The notes beneath the pieces are model-generated. The model did not search any database, was not told the DNA's origin, and saw only the letters and a list, made by a program, of their open reading frames with translations. The position numbers and the translations under genes were made by a program. Positions 1 to 5,215 of a stretch of 5,215 bases of DNA are shown piece by piece. The stretch spans positions 1 through 5,215 of the forward strand of contig JBBSBK010000147.1 of the NCBI GenBank assembly GCA_038251315.1, written 5' to 3'. Numbering within the stretch: the stretch's first letter is position 1; the number at the start of each line of letters is the position of its first letter. Source of the stretch: JBBKXP01 sp038251315. Its GTDB lineage: Bacteria > Pseudomonadota > Alphaproteobacteria > Rhodobacterales > Rhodobacteraceae.

Positions 1-518
1 AGCCCGTCGTAGTATCCCTTGGCGGCATGGATCGGCTTTGACCCACGCACCTTTTCCGCCGGCTCGCCGGTGAACCGCAGGCCGCCCCTGATCCCATGTT
101 TCTCCATCGCCGCCTTGGCCGCAAGCAACCCGCCAAGGCCCGCCATGCCCAGCGCCGAATGGGGGTCGGTATGGCCACCAGCCGCATACCCCAGCCCATC
201 GCGGGGGGCGCGTTCAGAGCGTGGCGCCTGACAGTTGGCAGGGACGGCATCGTATTCGGCATACATGCCAATTGTCGGACCACCCCCAGAATTGGGGCCG
301 TTCGACCATTCTGCGCAAAAGGCCGTGGGCATGCCGCCCGACCCTTCCTCGACGCTGAACCCTTCGGCGCGTAGCCGGGTGACATACCACGCCGCGGAGC
401 GGTATTCGCGCCACGCCGTTTCGCCATAGTCGAAAATGCGGGCGCAATCGGCGGACAACCCGGCGGCGTTTGCGATGACATGGGCGGTTGCTGTGGTCTG
501 GGCGGTGCTGAGCGGCAT
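1..518 (-). CDS. M20-family amidohydrolase, AbgB-like, N-terminal part (runs off the left edge)
   Basis: This gene starts at ATG 518-516 and stays open to the window edge, giving 172 residues of the N-terminal catalytic domain. M20 enzymes hydrolyse amide or peptide bonds with a dinuclear metal centre. The AbgB/M20D branch acts on N-acyl amino acids or aminobenzoyl-glutamate, in the cytoplasm. Visible landmarks are GMYAEYDAVP (84-93, the strand-plus-Asp motif), GHTDPHSALG (115-124, which aligns with the family's GHxCGHNxLG metal motif) and FTGEPAEK (149-156, the catalytic/metal Glu region), followed by KPIHAAKGYYDG. The usual metal-ligand Cys is Asp118, and the usual second Glu of the EE pair is Lys156, so the metal site looks non-standard. 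No Shine-Dalgarno is visible. The reading frame extends about 57 bases upstream to a stop and contains a TTG, but ATG is the better choice. The family call is confident; the substrate is unknown. Confidence 0.8.
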   Translation of the reverse strand, partial: MPLSTAQTTATAHVIANAAGLSADCARIFDYGETAWREYRSAAWYVTRLRAEGFSVEEGSGGMPTAFCAEWSNGPNSGGGPTIGMYAEYDAVPANCQAPRSERAPRDGLGYAAGGHTDPHSALGMAGLGGLLAAKAAMEKHGIRGGLRFTGEPAEKVRGSKPIHAAKGYYDG

Positions 519-524
519 GCGCCT

Positions 525-553
525 AGCTAAGACCGACCGCGCGGCCAAGTCAA
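525..553 (-). promoter_or_regulatory. Possible sigma-70-type promoter giving a leaderless amidohydrolase mRNA
   Basis: Read on the minus strand, TTGACT (553-548) is followed by a 17-base spacer and TTAGCT (530-525). The -35 element is close to consensus and the -10 is weak. The base seven positions past the -10 is the A of the ATG at 518, so a transcript starting there would have no leader, which fits the absence of a ribosome binding site. This is pattern matching only. The -35 also lies inside the hairpin at 537-565, so both may not act together. Confidence 0.25.
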
Positions 554-565
554 ACTTCCGCGCGG
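537..565. other. Intergenic hairpin (12 bp with a 2-base bulge)
   Basis: CCGCGCGG at 537-544 pairs with CCGCGCGG at 558-565, because each copy is its own reverse complement. Inside this, AAGT (547-550) pairs with ACTT (554-557) around a CAA loop, leaving CC at 545-546 as a bulge. It sits 11 bases past the stop of the secreted-protein gene and 19 bases before the amidohydrolase start. No T-run follows on either strand, so it is not a typical intrinsic terminator. It could protect a 3' end, pause polymerase, or bind a protein. Confidence 0.45.
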
Positions 566-575
566 GCCTAGTGTA

Positions 576-968
576 TCACAGGAAATCCGGGAATAGCGGA
601 AACGGCTCGCAAAGCGCCTGGGCGGCAGCGGCGGTCATGCCGATGCTGGCGTTACCGAACCGCGACAGTCCACTGTCGACGGCATTCGCGTCGCGCAGCG
701 AAAAGCTGGTCGGCCTGCCCCGCCGTGGCGGATCGGCGGACGACGTTCGGTAAACCTGGGTCGTCGCGGACATCCGCAGGCCAAAGATGACAAAATCGCC
801 CGCTGCACACCAGACCGCCGAAGCGCTGTTGCGGCGCGGCACATACCCGACGTCGAACGACTGCGGGCCGCTTGGGGTGACGAACAGCCTGTTGCTGGAC
901 AGAAAGCCATCGGCAAAGGCCGGCAGTGGTGCGAGGCCGATGAACAGGGCAATGGCAAGGCTGCGCAT
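576..968 (-). CDS. Small secreted protein of unknown function
   Basis: A 130-residue protein starts at ATG 968-966 and ends in TGA at 578-576. The start is supported by a GGAG ribosome binding site seven bases upstream. Residues 1-19 form a typical Sec signal peptide: a short Arg-containing n-region, a hydrophobic core (LAIALFIGLAPL), and AFA before a probable cleavage at Asp20. The mature part is about 111 residues, so it is expected in the periplasm. It has no further membrane segment and exactly two cysteines, Cys54 in WCAAGDF and Cys120 near the C-terminus, which could form one disulfide. There is no lipobox. The pattern (short N-terminal strand, then WCAAGDF) resembles small hypothetical proteins I associate with Rhodobacterales, but I cannot name a family or function. 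The neighbouring genes give no clear clue; it may be transcribed alone or with the amidohydrolase gene. Confidence 0.75.
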   Translation of the reverse strand: MRSLAIALFIGLAPLPAFADGFLSSNRLFVTPSGPQSFDVGYVPRRNSASAVWCAAGDFVIFGLRMSATTQVYRTSSADPPRRGRPTSFSLRDANAVDSGLSRFGNASIGMTAAAAQALCEPFPLFPDFL

Positions 969-975
969 GGCGGAT

Positions 976-979
976 CTCC
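976..979 (-). promoter_or_regulatory. Ribosome binding site of the secreted-protein gene
   Basis: GGAG on the minus strand lies seven bases before the ATG at 968, and this fixes the start and thus the signal peptide. It forms half of the 8-base palindrome CTCCGGAG (976-983). Confidence 0.65.
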
Positions 980-1075
980 GGAGGCGATGCGCGGATGATA
1001 CGACGCTGCGGGCGTTTTCCCATCCCGGATGTGTTCACCATATCGCGATCCGGCGGCAGCGCAGGAGATGTGTGC

Positions 1076-1105
1076 AATCTAACGCATACCCTACGGCATT
1101 CTCAA
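1076..1105 (-). promoter_or_regulatory. Possible sigma-70-type promoter upstream of the secreted-protein gene
   Basis: On the minus strand TTGAGA (1105-1100) is separated by 18 bases from TAGATT (1081-1076), matching consensus at five and four of six positions. A transcript from here would have a leader of about 100 bases. The rest of the 969-1135 gap shows no gene or terminator. Only an 8-base palindrome (ATCGCGAT, 1042-1049) and the palindrome around the ribosome binding site stand out. Confidence 0.25.
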
Positions 1106-1135
1106 GAAATTAATGGACGTCGGGGGCCTGCAGAC

Positions 1136-1534
1136 CTATGACTTACGACTCTGATATACCAAACCCAGAAATCTAAGCGCCTCATCGACGTCCACAACAC
1201 GAAGGGTGAAATGGTAATCTCCGCGATCCCTGGTTTGCGGAAGTAAGTCTTTCAACTCGACAAAACTAAGACGGCCCAACCTAACCTCCGGCGGTCGCAC
1301 CCACACCTTCACCCAGTTTTTCGCTGCAGTGAACGAGAACGTCCAATCCTCTAATTCTCGGACGCGGACGCTCGAAACTGCGCCGTGACTCTCGAATTCT
1401 AGGCTTGTGTCCTCCAAACGGGTGAAACCCAGTAACAAGCACGCGAAGGCTTGCACGGCTTTCTCGGATTCAAAGTGCCGAAATTGACCGACTACCCCGG
1501 ATGCTTCGAACGCTGACGGGAGACAGGACTTCAC
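1136..1534 (-). CDS. Hypothetical protein directly behind rpoD, low G+C
   Basis: The reading frame starts on GTG (1534-1532), one base after the rpoD stop (TGATGTG), and ends in TAG at 1138-1136, giving 132 residues. I do not recognise the protein. It is soluble, with no signal peptide or membrane segment. A central part rich in aromatic residues (WTFSFTAAKNWVKVWVRPPE) is followed by a stretch that looks like alternating strand and helix (LSFVELKDLLPQ; DYHFTLRVVDVDEALRFLGL), so it reads like a small compact domain and not like random sequence. An ATG one frame over is followed at once by TGA, leaving GTG as the plausible start. The nearest GGAG is 17 bases upstream, too far to serve well, so translation may depend on ribosomes finishing rpoD. 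By hand count its G+C is about 53 percent, against well over 60 percent in dnaG and the amidohydrolase gene, which suggests recent acquisition. A decayed remnant is possible. Confidence 0.6.
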   Translation of the reverse strand: MKSCLPSAFEASGVVGQFRHFESEKAVQAFACLLLGFTRLEDTSLEFESHGAVSSVRVRELEDWTFSFTAAKNWVKVWVRPPEVRLGRLSFVELKDLLPQTRDRGDYHFTLRVVDVDEALRFLGLVYQSRKS

Positions 1535-1535
1535 A

Positions 1536-3515
1536 TCACTGATCCAGAAAACTCCGCAACTTGCGTGACCGACTCGGATGCTTCAACTTCCGCAGCGCCT
1601 TTGCCTCGATCTGCCGAATACGCTCCCGCGTGACCGAAAATTGTTGGCCCACTTCCTCAAGCGTATGATCCGTATTCATTCCGATCCCGAACCGCATCCG
1701 CAGCACCCGTTCCTCGCGCGGCGTCAGCGACGCCAGCACCCGTGTCGTCGTCTCTTTCAGGTTTTCCTGAATGGCCGAATCCAGCGGCAGGATCGCGTTC
1801 TTGTCCTCGATGAAATCGCCAAGCTGGCTGTCTTCCTCGTCGCCAATCGGCGTCTCGAGCGAAATCGGTTCCTTGGCGATCTTCATCACCTTGCGGACCT
1901 TTTCCAGCGGCATTTGCAGCTTTTCGGCCAGTTCCTCAGGCGTCGGTTCGCGGCCGATCTCGTGCAGCATCTGGCGACCGGTGCGGACCAGTTTGTTGAT
2001 CGTCTCGATCATATGGACAGGGATACGGATCGTGCGGGCCTGATCGGCAATGCTGCGCGTGATCGCCTGCCTGATCCACCACGTCGCATAGGTGGAAAAC
2101 TTGTAACCACGCCGGTATTCGAATTTATCGACCGCCTTCATCAGGCCGATGTTGCCTTCCTGAATAAGATCGAGGAATTGCAGACCCCGGTTCGTGTATT
2201 TCTTGGCAATTGAAATGACCAGACGCAGGTTCGCTTCGACCATTTCCTTTTTGGCCTGACGCGCCTCTTTCTCGCCCTTCTGGACCTGCTGGACGATGCG
2301 ACGGAATTCGGTGATGTCGACGCCGACATACTGTCCGACCGTTGCCATCTCGCCGCGTAGTTCCTCGATCTTGTCGGTCGAGCGTTCCAGCAGGGCCTGC
2401 CAGCCGCGCCCCGCCTTCACTCCCATATCCTCGAGCCAATTCGGGTCCAATTCCCGACCACGATATTCGTCGATGAATTCGCGCCGGTTGATCCGGGCCT
2501 GATCGGCCAGTTTGACCATGCTGGAATCGATGGTCATGATCTTGCGGTTGATGCCGTATAGCTGGTCGATCAAGGCTTCGATCCGCAGGTTGTGAAGGTG
2601 CAGCGAATTCACCAGCCCGACGATCTCGCTGCGTAGTTTCTGATACTTGGACTCTTCCTTGGCGGAAAAGGAATTGTCTTCGTTCAAGGTGGCGGACATC
2701 CGGGCGTCCTGCATGTCGGACAGTTTGGCGAAATCGCGGGCGATGACCTCGAGCGTTTCCAGAACCTGCGGCTTCAGCGCCGCCTCCATCGCGGCAAGCG
2801 ACATGTTGGCCTGATCGTCGTCATCATCCTCGTCGTCCTTGACGATCGGGTTGCCGTCGGCGTCCAGTTCATCCTTGTCGTCACCCTCGGCGATTTCAGA
2901 ACCGCCGTTGTCAACCACGGGCTCAACCGTCGCCTCGCCGTCCAGTTGATTGCCGAACGTGGTCTCAAGGTCGATCACGTCGCGCAGCAGGATATCCTCG
3001 GACAGCAGTTCGTCGCGCCAGATCGTGATGGCGTGGAATGTCAGGGGGCTTTCGCACAGGCCCAGGATCATCGTGTTGCGCCCTGCCTCGATCCGCTTGG
3101 CGATGGCGATCTCGCCCTCGCGGCTCAGCAGTTCGACCGACCCCATTTCGCGCAGGTACATCCGCACCGGATCGTCGGTGCGATCCAGTTTTTCGGCGTC
3201 CGACCCGGCCAGCGTGATCTCGCGGTTGCCGCCGGTCGTGGCGACCTCGGTCGATCCGGTTGGATCTTCGCTTTCCTCGGACTCTTCCTCTTCGGTGACT
3301 TGAATGCCCATTTCCGACAGCATCGACATCACGTCTTCGATCTGGTCCGACGACACCTGTTCGGGCGGCAGAACGGCGTTCAACTGGTCGTAGGTGATGT
3401 AGCCCCGCTCGCGCGCGTCGGCGATCATCTTTTTGACCGCCGCCTGACTCATGTCCAGCGAGATGTCGCTGTCGCCATCGTCGTCCTTGCGCTCGTCATT
3501 GTCTTTTGCGGCCAT
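1536..3515 (-). CDS. rpoD: RNA polymerase sigma factor RpoD (principal sigma-70)
   Basis: This is the housekeeping sigma factor, which directs core RNA polymerase to most promoters. From ATG 3515 it has 659 residues, a normal alphaproteobacterial length. Region 1.1 lies at about 20-75 (MSQAAVKKMI, GYITYDQLNAVLPP). Region 1.2 is at about 110-145 (TDDPVRMYLREMGSVELLSR). A long non-conserved region follows, with an acidic run at about 210-234. Region 2 is at about 427-511 (EANLRLVISIAKKYTNRGL, DLIQEGNIGLMKAVDKF, YATWWIRQAITRSIADQ). Region 3 follows, and region 4 is at about 595-657 with the -35-binding helix-turn-helix (LEEVGQQFSVTRERIRQIEA). The frame is open to an ATG at 3602, but that adds 29 residues unlike the family and has no ribosome binding site, whereas 3515 has AAGGAG eight bases upstream and begins MAAKD. 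It lies 150 bp behind dnaG with no terminator seen, consistent with co-transcription. Confidence 0.98.
   Translation of the reverse strand: MAAKDNDERKDDDGDSDISLDMSQAAVKKMIADARERGYITYDQLNAVLPPEQVSSDQIEDVMSMLSEMGIQVTEEEESEESEDPTGSTEVATTGGNREITLAGSDAEKLDRTDDPVRMYLREMGSVELLSREGEIAIAKRIEAGRNTMILGLCESPLTFHAITIWRDELLSEDILLRDVIDLETTFGNQLDGEATVEPVVDNGGSEIAEGDDKDELDADGNPIVKDDEDDDDDQANMSLAAMEAALKPQVLETLEVIARDFAKLSDMQDARMSATLNEDNSFSAKEESKYQKLRSEIVGLVNSLHLHNLRIEALIDQLYGINRKIMTIDSSMVKLADQARINRREFIDEYRGRELDPNWLEDMGVKAGRGWQALLERSTDKIEELRGEMATVGQYVGVDITEFRRIVQQVQKGEKEARQAKKEMVEANLRLVISIAKKYTNRGLQFLDLIQEGNIGLMKAVDKFEYRRGYKFSTYATWWIRQAITRSIADQARTIRIPVHMIETINKLVRTGRQMLHEIGREPTPEELAEKLQMPLEKVRKVMKIAKEPISLETPIGDEEDSQLGDFIEDKNAILPLDSAIQENLKETTTRVLASLTPREERVLRMRFGIGMNTDHTLEEVGQQFSVTRERIRQIEAKALRKLKHPSRSRKLRSFLDQ
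2814..2837 (-). repeat. Low-complexity GAY/GAR codon run in rpoD
   Basis: Eight consecutive Asp/Glu codons encode an acidic DDEDDDDD run (residues 227-234) in the non-conserved region of RpoD. Acidic tracts here are common in proteobacterial RpoD proteins and vary in length. It is a simple-sequence run within the gene, not a mobile or regulatory repeat. Confidence 0.6.
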
Positions 3516-3523
3516 GCGGCAGG

Positions 3524-3529
3524 CTCCTT
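3524..3529 (-). promoter_or_regulatory. Ribosome binding site that sets the rpoD start
   Basis: AAGGAG on the minus strand, eight bases before ATG 3515, is a near-perfect Shine-Dalgarno sequence. It decides in favour of this start over the upstream in-frame ATG at 3602. Confidence 0.85.
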
Positions 3530-3563
3530 GGATACGGGCGATTGTGTCGGGCGGACATCGAAG

Positions 3564-3594
3564 TGATTCGGGTGATTCGCTTTGGCCCGAATCA
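3564..3594. repeat. Inverted repeat TGATTCGGG / CCCGAATCA upstream of rpoD
   Basis: TGATTCGGG at 3564-3572 has its perfect reverse complement at 3586-3594, 13 bases apart. A nested copy, TGATTCG at 3573-3579, could pair instead with CGAATCA at 3588-3594, so two hairpins compete for the same right arm. The two left arms are tandem GTGATTCG units with a 9-bp period (3563-3570 and 3572-3579). No T-run follows, so this is not a standard terminator. An operator, or an RNA structure where the dnaG-rpoD message is processed, are possible roles; neither is shown by the sequence. Confidence 0.5.
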
Positions 3595-3614
3595 ATCCCC
3601 ATGCGGGATGATTC
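3565..3614. promoter_or_regulatory. Cluster of four GANTC sites upstream of rpoD
   Basis: GATTC occurs at 3565-3569, 3574-3578 and 3610-3614, and GAATC at 3589-3593. All four are GANTC, the target of the cell-cycle methyltransferase CcrM in most alphaproteobacteria. They lie 50-99 bases before the rpoD start. Elsewhere in the window GANTC sites are scattered singly. Known biology: GcrA acts with sigma-70 at promoters carrying methylated GANTC. That rpoD has its own promoter here, tuned by methylation, is inference; I find no convincing -35/-10 pair in this gap. Confidence 0.5.
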
Positions 3615-3665
3615 GCAACCTCGGCCGCCCCGAATTTTCTGTGATGTTGCCCTGTCCGCCTTGAC

Positions 3666-5215
3666 TTAGTGTGCCGGCCCGCCCTTTTCAAAGGCGATCT
3701 GGCCCAAAAGTGCATCGAATGCACTGCGTTCGTCCTTATTCATCCGCGCACCATTCGGCCCGGTGTCGTATTCCGTCTTGTCGTCGCCATTGCCACGCGC
3801 CGCCCGGTCAAGTGCCGCCGAAGCCTGCGACAGCCGCCACGTCAGCCCTTCGTCGGCTACTCCGGCCAGATCCTCGACCGCCTCGGCCAGTTCGCGGGCA
3901 TGACCGGCACGCGCAGTCAGTTTGGCCAGTTCTTCGGCCAGACACATTCGCGCCACGCCCTCGTCGCCCGCCTTGCGCACGGCCGGGCTGATCGCCACAT
4001 GGGCCTGACCGAACAGGGCATCAACGATGTCCTTGCCCAGATCGGTGGCAATATCGGTGCGCAAATCGCCTATGACCCCGTGTCGCAGGATATAATCGCG
4101 CAGGGCGCGGTGATCCGCCTCGGCGCAGGTCATCCGCTCAAGTTCCGCCTCGAAAGGTGTGATGACCGCCGGGGTCGCGATCAGGGTCGCCAGAATGACC
4201 GCCTCGCGCAGACGCGCCTCGCTCGCTGCACCGGCGCCAAGGGCCGATGCCTTGCTTGACGCGGCTGGGTGGACGTTTTGCCGCCACGCCGGTTGGTCGC
4301 GTCGAAACGGCCTTGTCGCACGCGCTCCTCCACCGACCTTGCGGGGGGTCTGAAACAATGCCCAGCGCAGATCCTTCAGCGCCCTGTTATAATGCGCCCG
4401 GATCGAGGGGTCAGCTATGCCCTTGGTTGCTGTGTCCAAGGACTTTTCCAAGGCCGCATGCCGTTCCGGGCTGTCGAACACGCGGCCTTCGGTCTCGCGC
4501 CGCCACAACAGTTGCACCATCGGGATCGCCTGATCCAGCAGGCCGCGCATCACCGCTGCCCCTTGGGTTTTCAGCAGATCGTCGGGATCCTGACCGTCCG
4601 GCAACAGGGCAAAGCGCAGCGATTGCCCAGCTTGCAATAGCGGCAGCGCGGTGTCGATCACCCGCATCGCCGCGCTCAGGCCCGCGCGGTCGCCGTCCAG
4701 CGCGATGATCGGTTCCGTGGCCATCCGCCACAGCAGTTTCAACTGGGTTTCGGTGATTGCCGTGCCAAGGGGGGCGACAGTCGCCGCGAACCCTGCCTCG
4801 ACCAGCGCGATCACATCCATATACCCTTCAGCCACGATCAGCGGTTGCCCCTTGCCCGCCGCCTCGCGCGCCGGGCCATGGTTGAACAGGGTACGCCCCT
4901 TGTCGAACAGATCGGTTTCGGGCGAATTCAGATACTTGGCATTGTCGTCGGGGTCCATCGCGCGGCCCCCGAATGCAATCGCCCGGCCCCGCACGTCGCG
5001 GATCGGGAACATGATGCGGCCCCGAAAAACGTCATACGGCTGCTTGCCCTTGTCCGACGGTTTGGCCAGCCCAGCCCCGATGATAAGGTCCGTCGCGACC
5101 CCCTTGGCGGTCAGCGCATCCCACAGGTTCTGCCAGCCGTCGGGCGCGAACCCGATCCCCCAGCGGGCCTGCGCATCTGCCGAAAGACCGCGCCGCACAA
5201 GGTAATCCCGCGCTG
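3666..5215 (-). CDS. dnaG: DNA primase DnaG, 5' end missing (runs off the right edge)
   Basis: DnaG makes the RNA primers for replication and works with the replicative helicase at the fork. The window holds the last 515 codons, ending in TAA at 3668-3666; the frame is open to the right edge, and the GTG at 5198 is an internal Val codon (DYLVRRGLS), not a start. The CHC2 zinc-binding domain, roughly the first 130-140 residues of the family, lies outside. In visible-residue numbering the catalytic core includes FRGRIMFPIRD (63-73), KYLNSPET (93-100), and the TOPRIM domain with EGYMD (129-133, catalytic Glu) and LDGDRAG (172-178, metal-binding Asp pair), then DGQDPDD (206-212). A Gly/Arg/Pro/Ala-rich linker at about 287-330 leads to the helicase-interaction domain, which is divergent as usual. 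Nothing suggests damage. It precedes rpoD in the macromolecular-synthesis arrangement. Confidence 0.97.
   Translation of the reverse strand, partial: ARDYLVRRGLSADAQARWGIGFAPDGWQNLWDALTAKGVATDLIIGAGLAKPSDKGKQPYDVFRGRIMFPIRDVRGRAIAFGGRAMDPDDNAKYLNSPETDLFDKGRTLFNHGPAREAAGKGQPLIVAEGYMDVIALVEAGFAATVAPLGTAITETQLKLLWRMATEPIIALDGDRAGLSAAMRVIDTALPLLQAGQSLRFALLPDGQDPDDLLKTQGAAVMRGLLDQAIPMVQLLWRRETEGRVFDSPERHAALEKSLDTATKGIADPSIRAHYNRALKDLRWALFQTPRKVGGGARATRPFRRDQPAWRQNVHPAASSKASALGAGAASEARLREAVILATLIATPAVITPFEAELERMTCAEADHRALRDYILRHGVIGDLRTDIATDLGKDIVDALFGQAHVAISPAVRKAGDEGVARMCLAEELAKLTARAGHARELAEAVEDLAGVADEGLTWRLSQASAALDRAARGNGDDKTEYDTGPNGARMNKDERSAFDALLGQIAFEKGGPAH

Noticed and set aside
652..1077. 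Minus-strand 141-codon frame overlapping the secreted-protein gene
   Set aside because: It overlaps in another frame a gene with a clear signal peptide and ribosome binding site. Its product is Arg/Pro-rich and has no motif.
1578..2213. Plus-strand 211-codon open frame opposite rpoD
   Set aside because: It is antisense to the conserved region 2-4 coding sequence. Its composition (Arg, Leu, Gln, His-rich) is typical of the opposite strand of a high-G+C gene, with no recognisable motif.
2946..3566. Plus-strand 206-codon open frame opposite the 5' half of rpoD
   Set aside because: Same reason: a shadow of rpoD without motifs or a convincing translation start.
3516..3602. In-frame 29-residue N-terminal extension of RpoD from ATG 3602
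   Set aside because: It has no ribosome binding site, does not resemble the N-terminus of RpoD proteins, and overlaps the GANTC/inverted-repeat cluster. The ATG at 3515 has an excellent AAGGAG and begins with the expected MAAKD.
3516..3665. Intrinsic terminator between dnaG and rpoD
   Set aside because: Inverted repeats are present, but none is followed by a T-run on the minus strand.
3669..4259. Plus-strand 196-codon open frame opposite the 3' part of dnaG
   Set aside because: It is a reverse-strand shadow of the DnaG C-terminal coding region, with Arg/Gly-rich composition and no support.
3666..5198. dnaG read as a complete 510-residue gene starting at 5198
   Set aside because: The codon there is GTG for an internal Val. 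The frame continues to the right edge with recognisable DnaG residues (ARDYL), and the zinc-binding domain is missing.

Overview
The window reads as chromosomal DNA from an alphaproteobacterium, most likely a member of the Rhodobacterales/Roseobacter group. The basis is the sequence of the sigma-70 protein (N-terminal MSQAAVKKMI and GYITYDQLNAVLPP motifs, C-terminus HPSRSRKLRSFLDQ), the high G+C content of most of the window, and a cluster of GANTC sites of the kind methylated by CcrM in this class. These are judgements from memory, not from a search. Every gene I can support lies on the minus strand, so the genes read from right to left.

In gene order: dnaG (primase; its 5' end lies beyond the right edge) occupies 3666-5215. 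A 150-bp gap follows, holding four GANTC sites within 50 bp and a perfect 9-bp inverted repeat. rpoD (principal sigma factor) runs from an ATG at 3515 to 1536. One base after the rpoD stop, an unrecognised 132-codon gene begins on GTG (1534-1136). It has clearly lower G+C than its neighbours. A 167-bp gap leads to a small gene for a secreted protein of unknown function (968-576). A 57-bp gap with a strong hairpin then leads to the start of an M20-family (AbgB-like) amidohydrolase (518 to the left edge, incomplete). No ORF caller that requires a stop codon would report that last gene.

dnaG-rpoD is the conserved core of the classical macromolecular-synthesis operon, linking replication priming to housekeeping transcription. 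The three genes downstream look like variable accessory or lineage-specific cargo. I see no terminator with a U-tract in any gap, no RNA gene, no insertion sequence and no CRISPR array.

I do not see a clear new multi-gene system. The points most worth a second look are the GANTC/inverted-repeat cluster in front of rpoD, the low-G+C gene abutting the rpoD stop, and the altered metal-site residues in the M20 protein.
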